Shown: positions 54,996-62,209 of the stretch, one piece after another | How the letters are laid out: every line of letters begins with the position of its first letter | Numbering within the stretch: the first letter of the stretch is position 1 | From: Bordetella avium | GTDB lineage: Bacteria; Pseudomonadota; Gammaproteobacteria; Burkholderiales; Burkholderiaceae_B | Direction: 5' to 3' | NCBI RefSeq assembly: GCF_034424645.1 | Contig: NZ_CP139969.1 | Coordinates: 682,001-746,000 of the forward strand | DNA length: 64,000 bases | Position numbers and translations under genes: made by a program | Notes under the pieces: generated by a model | What the model saw: the letters and a program-made list of their open reading frames with translations, nothing else | What the model was told of the DNA's origin: nothing | The model's database searches: none

Positions 54996-55850
54996 TCATT
55001 CGTCGTTGAATGCCCAGTTGGGCAGGGATGCGAGGTGGACACCCTGGCCGAAACCGGGCCAGTTGCCCGAGGTCAGGCATTCGGCATAGGTGCTGAGATT
55101 GCGGCGATAGTCGCGGCGCCCCTGGTCCTGGCTTCGCGGATCGAGCATCACGGCGCTGGCGGCGAACGGCCAGGCATCCTGGACGGCAACAAAGATGAAG
55201 GCCAGCACGGTCTTACCGCTGGCAGCCGCGTAGCCGTCCGTATAAAAGGCGTCTTGGACGTGGTACCGCTTTCGGGCGATCTGGTGCGAAAACTCATGTG
55301 GGCTTGCATCGCTGAAGGTTTTCACGTCCAGCAAGATCACGCCGGACTCGCCCGCCGGGTGGCACCAGTCAGGGCGGCACCGACACAGGACGCCGGTTTC
55401 CTGGTCGATCCAGTAGGCGGATGATTCGGCCACGCCAGCGGCCAGCGCCTCGGCCACGTCCGGCAGGCGGCGCACGGCTTCGGCCTGCCGCATTGCCGTC
55501 TCTCTCTGGTCTGGCTTGATGCCGATGACGCCAGCGGGTAGCGCCGCCTCGAAGGCTTTCCATTCCTTAGTCGAACGGGTCACATCCGGGCCGACTGCGT
55601 ACCGCTTGGCAAATTCTTCAGGCTCCAGAATTGCGCAGTGCGCAAGCTGGCCCTCCAGCTGGCCCTTACGCTCCGGCTCAGGCGGGCGCACCGGGTTCAG
55701 GGTCAGGTCATAGAAATTGGCCGGCGAGACATTGATGCGATCAAGGCCCGTTTTGCTGATACCTGGGCCGCCGTGGTACTGCTCAATCGGCTGGCCTTCG
55801 ATCACGCACGGGGCATCAATCAGGCGGGTGGCTTCGGTGATGGCGTTCAT
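54996..55850 (-). CDS. PD-(D/E)XK exonuclease (RecE/lambda-Exo-like, DUF3799 type)
   Basis: A 284-residue nuclease. YHGGPGISKTGLDRINVSPANFY at the N terminus and GQLAHCAILEPEEF near 66 are the first family motifs. RCRPDWCHP near 158 supplies the Asp and ILLDVKTF near 175 the D-x-K of the catalytic core. YHVQDAFYTDGY near 200 is the Q-x-x-x-Y motif. It degrades 5' strands to feed RecT. It is followed closely by recT (11 bp). Confidence 0.9.
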   Translation of the reverse strand: MNAITEATRLIDAPCVIEGQPIEQYHGGPGISKTGLDRINVSPANFYDLTLNPVRPPEPERKGQLEGQLAHCAILEPEEFAKRYAVGPDVTRSTKEWKAFEAALPAGVIGIKPDQRETAMRQAEAVRRLPDVAEALAAGVAESSAYWIDQETGVLCRCRPDWCHPAGESGVILLDVKTFSDASPHEFSHQIARKRYHVQDAFYTDGYAAASGKTVLAFIFVAVQDAWPFAASAVMLDPRSQDQGRRDYRRNLSTYAECLTSGNWPGFGQGVHLASLPNWAFNDE

Positions 55851-55853
55851 GTC

Positions 55854-56039
55854 TCAATCCTTAGCCGCATACGCGGTCTTGCCGCAGCCTTCGCAGGCGG
55901 TGAGGGTGGATGGGTGGGCGTCGAGGGTCGGGCCGATCAGCCCAGTGGCCATCGCCAGCGCGGCGACCATGGCGGCGTATCCGGCCAGGTCGAGGTCCAG
56001 GCGCTTGGCGTGCAGGTAGGCGAGGGCGCGGCGGATCAT
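55854..56039 (-). CDS. Small phage protein with one helix and a CxxC motif (61 aa)
   Basis: A 61-residue protein. YAAMVAALAMATGLIG forms a hydrophobic helix; CEGCGKTAYA near the end is a possible metal site with two Cys. Its ATG overlaps the previous stop codon, and the exonuclease follows after 3 bp, so it is translationally linked to both. No family recognised. Confidence 0.6.
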   Translation of the reverse strand: MIRRALAYLHAKRLDLDLAGYAAMVAALAMATGLIGPTLDAHPSTLTACEGCGKTAYAAKD

Positions 56040-56323
56040 GCATGTATCTCCCGGCCCTCGGCGTGGGCCTTGCCCATGAGGAGCCGTGCGATGCCGATAA
56101 GATCGGCGCGCAGTTCGCGTTGTGTTTGGGTTACGTATTCTGGTACCGGCGTTGTGCTGAGAGCCGTTAATGCGATCCGGCACAGCGCGTCATGGCCTCC
56201 GTCGATAATGGCATCCGCCCACCACTCACGGTCTTGACCGAAAGCGATGTCGGCCTCTCCAGCAAATAGCTCATACAGTGCGTCGATAATCTGCTGGTCA
56301 GTTAGCTCGGGGTAATGCAGCAT
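56036..56323 (-). CDS. Hypothetical phage protein (95 aa)
   Basis: Opens LHYPELTDQQIIDALYELFAGEADIAFGQDREWWADAI. It is acidic and helical. GGAG five bases before the ATG at 56323 decides the start over a longer frame. No family recognised. Confidence 0.65.
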   Translation of the reverse strand: MLHYPELTDQQIIDALYELFAGEADIAFGQDREWWADAIIDGGHDALCRIALTALSTTPVPEYVTQTQRELRADLIGIARLLMGKAHAEGREIHA

Positions 56324-56412
56324 GATTTCTCCAGGCAAAGGGAGTCCGACCCGCATCGCAAGGGATGCGGGGGACAGGGGTGAGTCAGTGGTGGGTTAAA
56401 GGCCAGCCGGCA

Positions 56413-57171
56413 CTACCAATGCGTGGTGTGCAGTGCCTTGAGGTGCTCGCCTGCTTGGTCACGGGAGCGGCAAGCGGCGTCGGCGATCCCGTTCAAGTAA
56501 CTGAATAGGTTCCGAATTTTCGTGATGTACTCATGGGCCAAGGCATCGCCGAGGTCGCCGTCTGCAATCAGGTTGAGCACGAGATCATCGCGCAGCAGTT
56601 GGTGATGGCCGTTGACGGCGCCGAACGCGATGCGTCGGCGCAGATGCTCACGGATGAGTACAAATGCCTCGCCAGCGAGGACGCCCGCGCGCGCATTCAG
56701 TGCAGCTTGGATGTGCTCAGGTAGCTCGATGGTGAGGTCTGACTGGCCAGAGAGCAGCAGGGCGCGCACGTCGATGCGGGGAGTGCTGGGAGTGGCTGCT
56801 TTTTGCTGCCATGCGTCCCACAGAATATCGTCGGCTTCGTTCTGGTACGTGATGACTTTCTCGCGCAATTCAGGCCGGACCTTGTTTGGGCTGATGGTCA
56901 TCAGCCAGCCAGGCAGCTTGCGAAGTGGTAGGCAGACAGCTTCCTGATTGCCGCCGTTTGAAGGGATCATCAAAATGGTGATGCCCCAGCGTTTCTCTGC
57001 GGCAGCCAACTTCCGGTGTTGTGGTTGCCACGCCATACCCATGCCTTCAACAACAGGTTTCATGGGGACGTAGGGCTGACCGTTGTGTTCTACAACGAGC
57101 AGTACAGCACCGTGGAAAGGAACTTCAATGGGAGAAACGTCGAGCGCCAGGGCGCATTGCGATTGAGACAT
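56413..57171 (-). CDS. Phage antirepressor with P22_AR_N domain
   Basis: A 252-residue protein. The first 125 residues (PFHGAVLLVVEHNGQPYVPMKPVVEGMGMAWQPQHRKL and VCLPLRKLPGWLMTISPNKVRPELREKVITYQNEADDILWDAW) match the antirepressor N-terminal domain of P22 Ant. The C-terminal part is helical, with a possible oligomerisation region. In P22-type phages such proteins bind and inactivate the CI-type repressor. The leader upstream is highly structured and resembles C4 antisense RNA, which normally keeps this gene silent. Confidence 0.88.
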   Translation of the reverse strand: MSQSQCALALDVSPIEVPFHGAVLLVVEHNGQPYVPMKPVVEGMGMAWQPQHRKLAAAEKRWGITILMIPSNGGNQEAVCLPLRKLPGWLMTISPNKVRPELREKVITYQNEADDILWDAWQQKAATPSTPRIDVRALLLSGQSDLTIELPEHIQAALNARAGVLAGEAFVLIREHLRRRIAFGAVNGHHQLLRDDLVLNLIADGDLGDALAHEYITKIRNLFSYLNGIADAACRSRDQAGEHLKALHTTHW

Positions 57172-57420
57172 AGCATGACTCTCCGTACAGCGGTAGATAA
57201 CCCGCTTCCCGACTGCAATCGGGGTGGGCGGGGACCGTGTGGGTTGCAGTACCGGGTACGGACCGGCGAGGGGTTTCCCCCTCCCCACACGGCCCGCCCG
57301 TAGGGAGGTGCCATGCTGCGGACGAAAAAATAGCCACAAAACTTCTGTGGCGGCTCATCCGCCGTACTCCGGGACTGCAATCCCGAATCACTGATGTTTC
57401 AGTGATGCGGGCAAGGTAGC
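57172..57420 (-). ncRNA. C4-like antisense RNA and antirepressor leader
   Basis: On the minus strand, hairpins with the same loop GATTGCAGT occur twice: CGGGATTGCAGTCCCG (57370-57385) and CCCGATTGCAGTCGGG (57209-57224). Between them, GGTACTGCAACCC (57242-57254) is complementary to both loops. GGGCGGGCCGTGTGGG (57284-57299) and CCCACACGGTCCCCGCCC (57226-57243) pair over a long distance. A terminator lies at 57325-57351. Repeats that can pair in trans, upstream of an antirepressor on the same strand, are the layout of the P1/P7 C4 RNA. Ends are approximate. Confidence 0.55.
57325..57351 (-). terminator. Intrinsic terminator inside the C4-like leader
   Basis: On the minus strand GCCACA pairs with TGTGGC around a 7-base loop, followed by a run of six T after one TA. 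It would end a short RNA of about 90 nt upstream of the antirepressor gene. Confidence 0.8.
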
Positions 57421-57487
57421 GCAGTGCCAGCCGGAAGTCAAGTGGGTTAAAATCGCTCGCGATGCATCAATTCAGAGGGCCAGCACC

Positions 57488-57679
57488 ATGACAATCATGA
57501 TTTCCGAGGTTTACGAGGCGTTTCGCGCTGCCGGGGTGCCGGAGGACAAAGCTCGCAAAGCGGCCGAGGCGATGAGCGCGGAAACGTTGGCGACTAAGAC
57601 GGATGTAGCGATTCTCAAATGGATGGTGGGCTTCAATCTTGCCTTTACCATGGCCATGCTTTGGAAGATATTTAGCTAG
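57488..57679 (+). CDS. Small coiled-coil membrane protein, short member of a pair (63 aa)
   Basis: A 63-residue protein: AGVPEDKARKAAEAMS is a short amphipathic helix, ATKTDVAILKW is followed by one membrane helix (VGFNLAFTMAMLWKIF). It has the same order of elements as the next gene (a helix with GV..E.A..AA.AM, then ATK.D, then a C-terminal helix) and looks like a shortened paralog. Both resemble DUF1640/CCDC90-type proteins. It is oriented against the surrounding operon. Confidence 0.7.
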   Translation: MTIMISEVYEAFRAAGVPEDKARKAAEAMSAETLATKTDVAILKWMVGFNLAFTMAMLWKIFS

Positions 57680-57726
57680 ATTGCGCCGCCATTTGGGATG
57701 GCTACAATCGGGGCAAAGGAGTGACC

Positions 57727-58113
57727 ATGAGCATTGTTACATTTGACACCCTGAAGTTTGTCGAGACCTTGGAAAAGGCCGGTGTTAGCCGTGAGCAAGC
57801 GTCTGCTATGGCGACTGCTGTGCGTGATTCGCACGAGGGCGCGGAGCTGGCGACGAAGGCCGATCTGCGGGAAGTGCGGGTGGAAATGCAGCAGTACGAG
57901 TCGGCCATCCGCTCCGATCTAGAGAAGCTGGAACTTAGCCTGCGCAACGACATGGAGAAGCTGGAGACCGGGTTGCGGCATGAGATCAGCAGCGTGCGCC
58001 AAGAGATCAACAGCGTGCGCCAAGAGTTCAACGGCAAGTTTCAGCTGATGCAATGGACGCTCGGCGTTGTGGTGGCGGGCGTAATGGCGCTGATCCTGAA
58101 GGCGTTTTTCTGA
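57727..58113 (+). CDS. DUF1640-like coiled-coil membrane protein, long member of a pair (128 aa)
   Basis: A 128-residue protein. AGVSREQASAMATAV near 15 matches the short paralog. A long coiled coil (about 40-105) includes RSDLEKLELSLRNDMEKLETGLRHEISSVRQEINSVRQEF with a repeated SVRQE unit. A single membrane helix ends it (LGVVVAGVMALILKAFF). AAAGGAG five bases before the ATG fixes the start at 57727. It abuts the minus-strand gene at 58114. Confidence 0.75.
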   Translation: MSIVTFDTLKFVETLEKAGVSREQASAMATAVRDSHEGAELATKADLREVRVEMQQYESAIRSDLEKLELSLRNDMEKLETGLRHEISSVRQEINSVRQEFNGKFQLMQWTLGVVVAGVMALILKAFF

Positions 58114-58239
58114 TCAAGCGGCATCCTTAGCCAGGTCGATCAGCCTGCGCTCGATGCGCTGGCGTAGATCGCCACGGTTGTGCCCCAGGTAGCGTTCGTC
58201 ACGAGGAAACGCCGGGCCGCCGTCGTTGATCTTGGTCAT
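58114..58239 (-). CDS. Hypothetical phage protein (41 aa)
   Basis: A 41-residue frame opening TKINDGGPAFPRDERYLGHNRGDLRQR. Short openings with GGPAFP are common in tailed-phage early genes. GGGAG five bases upstream. Its ATG overlaps the HNH stop codon. Its C-terminal sequence (RIERRLIDLAK) resembles that of the protein at 59103. Confidence 0.6.
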   Translation of the reverse strand: MTKINDGGPAFPRDERYLGHNRGDLRQRIERRLIDLAKDAA

Positions 58240-58721
58240 GGCTGCTCCCTTGATTGGTCGCGTATGCGGATTTTCTCCATCGCGCTCAGGTGGCCTGCTC
58301 GCGCATTGCATGCCTTGTGGGCCAGTACCAGATTGCTGATGTGGTTCGGGCCACCGTGGGCAACCGGTACCAAATGCTCGGCGCTGCGGTCATCGTCGGA
58401 TGTGTGCTCATGGCAGAAAAAGCAGCGGTCGCCGTCTCGCTCCAGCAGGGTGCGGATCAGCGGGCTGACCTTGGCCCTCTTTGTCCGGACGCCAGCGTCC
58501 CAGGCCATCGCGCCTTTGTAAGCGCTCCAGGCCGCTAAGGCTTGGCCGGTGAAAGTAGTGCTGCCTTTGGCATTGCTGTAGATGATCGCCACGCCCGATG
58601 CGCAGTCGAAACGCACCAGCTCCCATTCACTTGTCGGGCGAAGCACCTGGGCACCGCGAGCTACGAGCCATTCGAGGAACTTGGGGCGGGCGGCTTCAAC
58701 CTGCTTTCGGCTCGGGGTCAT
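58236..58721 (-). CDS. HNH endonuclease
   Basis: A 161-residue nuclease. The HNH core is C-terminal: CFFCHEH (zinc pair), AEHLVPVAHGGPNHISNLVLAHKACNARAG. The N-terminal half (PRKFLEWLVARGAQVLRPTSEWELVRFDCASGVAIIYSNAKGSTTFTG-like region, about 10-60) may contact DNA or be a separate domain. It lies in the coupled early chain. It may be a homing-type or phage-genome processing nuclease. Confidence 0.85.
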   Translation of the reverse strand: MTPSRKQVEAARPKFLEWLVARGAQVLRPTSEWELVRFDCASGVAIIYSNAKGSTTFTGQALAAWSAYKGAMAWDAGVRTKRAKVSPLIRTLLERDGDRCFFCHEHTSDDDRSAEHLVPVAHGGPNHISNLVLAHKACNARAGHLSAMEKIRIRDQSREQP

Positions 58722-59002
58722 GGCTGCCCCCCGGTGGCTTTGGCGATTGCGGCGCGATTCTCGGCAATCTGAGCCTCAACCTCGCTCTGCGGCCGTTGCT
58801 CATGCAACATCGCTGTCAAGAGACTCTGCGTTTCTTGCAGCGCCTCCAACAGATCGGGCGCGGCGGCGAGCACCTTTGCATCGTCTAGCCCTGGCTCTTC
58901 GGTAAAGACGCAAACTACGCTGCCATCAGCCGCGATCAGTTCGCCGCAATAGCCTGGCTCGTAGTCGTAACGCCACGGACCCTTCGTATGTTTCGTCGTC
59001 AT
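58718..59002 (-). CDS. Hypothetical phage protein (94 aa)
   Basis: Opens TTKHTKGPWRYDYEPGYCGELIAADGSVVCVF; the HTKGPWR-type opening is widespread among tailed-phage early proteins of unknown function. The C-terminal half is helical. It is coupled to the genes on both sides by ATGA overlaps. Confidence 0.7.
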   Translation of the reverse strand: MTTKHTKGPWRYDYEPGYCGELIAADGSVVCVFTEEPGLDDAKVLAAAPDLLEALQETQSLLTAMLHEQRPQSEVEAQIAENRAAIAKATGGQP

Positions 59003-59106
59003 ACCGCCTCTCTCAGAAACGCCATAGCGCGATCACCGGCCAGGGCCATTGGGTAAGCGGCAGCAAGGCCGCACAAGATGAAAAGGGTGGATTGCAGGGC
59101 GGTCAC
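58999..59106 (-). CDS. 35-residue membrane peptide in the coupled early chain
   Basis: A GTG-started frame of 35 codons (TALQSTLFILCGLAAAYPMALAG is one hydrophobic helix). Its start overlaps the stop of the upstream gene and its stop overlaps the next ATG, so translational coupling is the main evidence that it is real. Function unknown. Confidence 0.5.
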   Translation of the reverse strand: MTALQSTLFILCGLAAAYPMALAGDRAMAFLREAV

Positions 59107-59429
59107 TGGCTGCGCTCCGAAAGCTCAAGCAGCCGGGCCTCGATGCGCTGGCGGATCTCGTCGCGGTTAACACCAACGCCTAGGGCGATGAGCGCCTGGG
59201 TGTCTGCATCTGCCCGAACGACGTGGTTAAACACATCCTCCAGGTACTCGGTGGCGTGGCGCCCGAAGGCGTAGCCATCCAGCTTGATAGCCCGGTAGAT
59301 GACCTGAAGGCGCTGGGTTTCGGTAAGAGGGAGCGTTTCGCAGAGCGTGGAGCCAGCGCCCAATGGAACGCGGCGGGAGGTCGGGGTGGGCTCAACAACA
59401 ACCCTCCCGCCTTGCATGGTCACTTGCAT
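59103..59429 (-). CDS. Hypothetical phage protein (108 aa), first gene of the early leftward operon
   Basis: A 108-residue protein opening QVTMQGGRVVVEPTPTSRRVPLG. LTETQRLQVIYRAIKLDGYAFGRHATEYLEDVFNHVVRADADTQALIALGVG is a compact helical region. GGAG six bases before the ATG decides the start. It is the first gene after the long leader from PL. No family recognised. Confidence 0.68.
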   Translation of the reverse strand: MQVTMQGGRVVVEPTPTSRRVPLGAGSTLCETLPLTETQRLQVIYRAIKLDGYAFGRHATEYLEDVFNHVVRADADTQALIALGVGVNRDEIRQRIEARLLELSERSQ

Positions 59430-59963
59430 GTTGAACTCCGAATAAGGAGCAGCACCCGGTCTCACTCACGGCCAGCCGCCACCACGCTGACTGCGCAATC
59501 AAGCGGTATGGGCGGGGAGGCTTGGAGGGGGAGGGGTGCTGCGAAAGAGGGGTGATGGTGTTCATCGGTCTGCGCTCTCTCTGGAAAGCGCAGGCAGATG
59601 AATCCGCGCCAGCCAAGAAACCACGATGGCTTGGCGCGGGCTGCCGACTTGCACGGCGTACTCCGGTTGGCCCGGAATGTCGTCGCCCTGATGCGCTCAG
59701 GGCAGGCGGTGCCGAGATTCCAATCGGCGTGACCGTTTCCGTTTTTGGCCGTCTACGCCTCACCCGTTTCACCGTGTACCGCGCTTGGCGGACTGGATAC
59801 GGCAGGGATGCCGCGCAGAGCTACGGCCATGCCCGTAGGTGCGATTGAGCCGGACGAACACCCCACAGGTAGGGTGAGCAACATCGGCTAGCGGGTTGTT
59901 AAAGAGCGTTTGCGCTATCCCTTGCTGGCCTTGGCCTAAGCGGTGGGTGAGTGCATGGGATGA
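59430..59963 (-). other. Long leader of the early leftward operon
   Basis: About 530 bases between the PL promoter and the first clear gene. Frames exist on the minus strand (for example 59565 leftward, opening NTITPLSQHPSPSKPPR, and one ending IQSAKRGTR at about 59770), but none has a convincing start or composition. It may encode a small Ash/Icd-type protein in a degenerate state. A boxA-like element is noted separately. Confidence 0.4.
59896..59908 (-). promoter_or_regulatory. boxA-like antitermination element
   Basis: Minus strand reads CGCTCTTTAACAA, almost identical to the rRNA boxA TGCTCTTTAACAA. It is preceded by a short AGCG-CAAA-CGCT stem. It lies about 50 nt after the predicted PL start, where lambda has its nut site. 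Confidence 0.5.
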
Positions 59964-60005
59964 ATAGTAGCAATCGCTACGCATCGATGCAATAGCAAAA
60001 GCTAC
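59964..60005 (-). promoter_or_regulatory. PL promoter overlapped by two operators
   Basis: On the minus strand TTGCAT (59992-59987) and TACTAT (59969-59964), 17 bp apart, form a strong promoter. Operator OL1 is GTAGCAATCGCTAC (59967-59980) and OL2 is ATAGCAAAAGCTAC (59992-60005). Their centres are about 25 bp apart and cover the -10 and -35. The same half-site (TAGC/GCTA) occurs at the immunity region. Confidence 0.75.
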
Positions 60006-60023
60006 GCTTTTTTGTAACAGGCG

Positions 60024-60050
60024 AAAAAAAGCCCCGCTCTAAGGCGGGGC
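60024..60050 (-). terminator. Terminator of the repressor-side cargo genes
   Basis: On the minus strand GCCCCGC-CTTAGA-GCGGGGC is followed by seven T residues. It isolates the cargo genes (60067-62133) from the PL promoter. Confidence 0.92.
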
Positions 60051-60066
60051 GATCTGCGCTAGCGCA

Positions 60067-60858
60067 TTACTTGGCCAATGATATTCCGGCCAGTTTCAAT
60101 GTTTCCATCGCCTTGAGAATCCCTTCCTTTGCGCCCGGCGCCTTCATGGCGGTTTTCACATTTTTTAAGCAGGCGGCTGCATTTGGGCCGCAGGAGTCGC
60201 CCTTGATGGTGCTAGCCGCATAAATTGAAATGGCGAGTAATTGTTGCGCCGACTCGTCGCTGCCAAGGCCTTTAAGCACGCGGTCTACCCTGCGCGTCAA
60301 TTTGGTGGCCTCCTCGTCCGCGACGGCGCGTGCGGGCCTGCAATCGTCCAGCATGGGGATCGTAATGGTCGCGCCTGCGCCGGTGCAGATCAGTGAAACG
60401 GATTGCCCTTTTTTCGCACTTGCTGCGAAATCCAGGGCGCTTTTATGCAGCCTTGCGTGTGGTGATGATGGTTGCGTACCAAGCGCGAGGTATGGCGCTC
60501 CGCCTATGCCGGAGTTGATGCTGCCGATTTTTCCGTTGATCAAAAGTGGTTTCTTTTTGAACCGCTTATCGGCTGCCACTTCATTATCGGAGTACGCCTT
60601 CGCTAATTCCGAGGCGGTAGTGTCGGTCAGGCCCATCCGCTCGCCAAGCAGGCTGTCGTTGCCAGAGGCAAGGTTGTTGGCGTCATCATCAACAAGCGTC
60701 TTGAAGACGCTGTATTCAAGTTTCGAAAGCTCGTATCGATGTGATTTTCCTGCGGAAAACTCGCTAACCACTTTCTCTTGCGCTGATGCTGCCATGGGTG
60801 ACAGCACGAGCGTCGCGCCGAATAATGCAAGTCCTAACTGATTGCGGGGGAGTTTCAC
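60067..60858 (-). CDS. Secreted protein with a tRNA_anti-like (OB-fold) domain
   Basis: A 263-residue protein. A signal peptide ends near ASAQE. The middle region (YSDNEVAADKRFKKKPLLINGKIGSINSGIGGAPYLALG, about 88-126) matches the tRNA_anti-like OB-fold pattern often seen in exported prophage proteins. Two Cys pairs (CTGAG/DDCRP and CGPNAAACLKN) may form disulfides outside the cytoplasm. The start is GTG, overlapping the previous stop. It lies in the lysogenic region and is probably expressed in lysogens. Role unknown. Confidence 0.68.
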   Translation of the reverse strand: MKLPRNQLGLALFGATLVLSPMAASAQEKVVSEFSAGKSHRYELSKLEYSVFKTLVDDDANNLASGNDSLLGERMGLTDTTASELAKAYSDNEVAADKRFKKKPLLINGKIGSINSGIGGAPYLALGTQPSSPHARLHKSALDFAASAKKGQSVSLICTGAGATITIPMLDDCRPARAVADEEATKLTRRVDRVLKGLGSDESAQQLLAISIYAASTIKGDSCGPNAAACLKNVKTAMKAPGAKEGILKAMETLKLAGISLAK

Positions 60859-61061
60859 GTCTCACGTCCTTCTATTGGCTGTAGGTGGCCTGATTGTAAA
60901 GCCGTGTATAAGGACTTCACATTGCCCTGCTTGTCTTGAATTTCAACTTCCTGCGCATAGAGCCGTTCGCGTTTGGAGTCGGCCTGATCCACCGGTCGAG
61001 TATCTTGCGGCCGGAAGTTGGGGCACCAGTCGCAGCCCACCCTGGCGCCCGATGCTGCCAC
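60855..61061 (-). CDS. Hypothetical protein with CxxC motif (68-82 aa)
   Basis: A small frame with CDWCPNFRPQD (one CxxC) and DKQGNVKSLYTALQSG near its end. The GTG at 61061 has GGA seven bases upstream. A longer start at 61103 would lie in the terminator stem. Its stop overlaps the GTG of the secreted protein gene, indicating coupling. Confidence 0.45.
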   Translation of the reverse strand: MAASGARVGCDWCPNFRPQDTRPVDQADSKRERLYAQEVEIQDKQGNVKSLYTALQSGHLQPIEGRET

Positions 61062-61099
61062 CTGAGTTTCCAGGGGGGAAGGGGTGGCCTGCCCAGAAA

Positions 61100-61132
61100 G
61101 CACAAAGCCCCTTGAGAGGGGGGGCTTTGTGC
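61100..61132 (-). terminator. Terminator between the cargo gene pairs
   Basis: GCACAAAGCCCC (61100-61111) pairs with GGGGCTTTGTGC (61121-61132). On the minus strand it follows the 61149 gene by 17 bases. Confidence 0.75.
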
Positions 61133-61148
61133 TTGGGATTTCCTGGAA

Positions 61149-61976
61149 TTAGCGTGTGCTGGGCTTGATGGCCCGAAAGATCGCAATTGGGTTAACCGCA
61201 TAAGCATCGCCGGGGCGGCCCATCGCTTCTCGGATGGCTTCCATTACGGGGAGCAAACCATCCGAAATGGGTTTGCCTATTTTGATAGAAGTGCCTGGCG
61301 TGTCGTTCCCATCAGGCAATGCATCAAGTACCGCAAGCACATGCCAGTCCCCTTTGATGTTTGCCCCGTATGTAAGTGTCAGCGCGGACGGATCGATGAG
61401 CATATGGTCCTCGTGAAGCACTGACCAAGCTACTTCCCCTCCGACTGTGCTCAAGTAAAGCTGCGGCATGGGCGGCATGACCTTCAGAGCCGCCCCAAGC
61501 TGGGCAACCTCCGTTTTCTCAGCAGCCTTTGCCGCTTTGTTGGAGTGTGTTGTCTTCACTTGGCCAAGCATGAGGTCGGTGAATGCACTCCACCCAGCTT
61601 GCATGAAGCTAATGTCAATAATGTTGGCTTGGCCGTGGATGTGGATCACCGACCCAATTGGCGCTCCGTTCAGGCCTTTCGAGACGTAGTTAGCCTCAGA
61701 TAGCGTATCCAGCAAATTAAGGGGTATGCTCCATTCAGTATTGAAACTACGCTCCATAGTTTCTGTAACTGACTCGACGGAAGACCCGCCCCCTTTTAGA
61801 ACGCCCGGAATTCCGCCGGCTGCATTTACTTTGCTGCTATCAGTTGAGCTGCTTTGGTACTTCGTAGAAAGAGGTACGCCGTCCGCTACGAGTTGCGCTA
61901 GCCACGACTGGGCCCTGGGCTTATCTAGATACAGAAAATCATAGAGAAAATCTATGCTTGGTGACTCTTGACCCAC
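61149..61976 (-). CDS. DUF6414-like protein in the repressor-side cargo (275 aa)
   Basis: A soluble protein opening SPSIDFLYDFLYLDKPRAQSWLAQLVADGVPLS, which resembles the DUF6414 opening (FLYxDK, then SxLxQ). The GTG at 61976 has GGAG seven bases upstream and overlaps the end of the preceding gene. The middle shows a possible beta-rich region with HIHGQANIIDISFMQAGW. No catalytic motif. DUF6414-type genes often occur in mobile elements. A defence or exclusion role is suspected from position only. Confidence 0.6.
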   Translation of the reverse strand: MGQESPSIDFLYDFLYLDKPRAQSWLAQLVADGVPLSTKYQSSSTDSSKVNAAGGIPGVLKGGGSSVESVTETMERSFNTEWSIPLNLLDTLSEANYVSKGLNGAPIGSVIHIHGQANIIDISFMQAGWSAFTDLMLGQVKTTHSNKAAKAAEKTEVAQLGAALKVMPPMPQLYLSTVGGEVAWSVLHEDHMLIDPSALTLTYGANIKGDWHVLAVLDALPDGNDTPGTSIKIGKPISDGLLPVMEAIREAMGRPGDAYAVNPIAIFRAIKPSTR

Positions 61977-62133
61977 GCCGCATCTCCTCTTCAACACGGG
62001 CTTTTCGTTCTTCGACTTTTTTTTGGCGTTGCAGCAGGCTATTTCCAAGTGCCAAAAGTGACAGCCGCAAGGGTTCCGCAGCTTTTGCTGCAGAACGTGC
62101 GGCCTTCAAAATTTTCTCTTGGTCTTGGCTCAT
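61939..62133 (-). CDS. Small coiled-coil protein (64 aa)
   Basis: A 64-residue helical protein opening SQDQEKILKAARSAAKAAEPL, then QRQKKVEERKARVEEEMRRGS, a charged coiled coil. It overlaps the start of the DUF6414-like gene by 38 bp, so they are coupled. The start is uncertain by two codons. It follows the repressor gene by 76 bp. Confidence 0.55.
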   Translation of the reverse strand: MSQDQEKILKAARSAAKAAEPLRLSLLALGNSLLQRQKKVEERKARVEEEMRRGSRVTKHRFSL

Positions 62134-62209
62134 CAGCACATTGTATTGAAAGTTCCTGAACGCGCAAATCTGATTTTAAGCATCAGCATGCTGAGTTGTA
62201 GGCTCTTTT

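Noticed and set aside
59392-59772. Minus-strand frames in the PL leader as a gene of about 126 residues
   Set aside because: Pro/Arg-rich composition, no good start, and overlap with the 59429 gene; kept as an untranslated leader with a caution.
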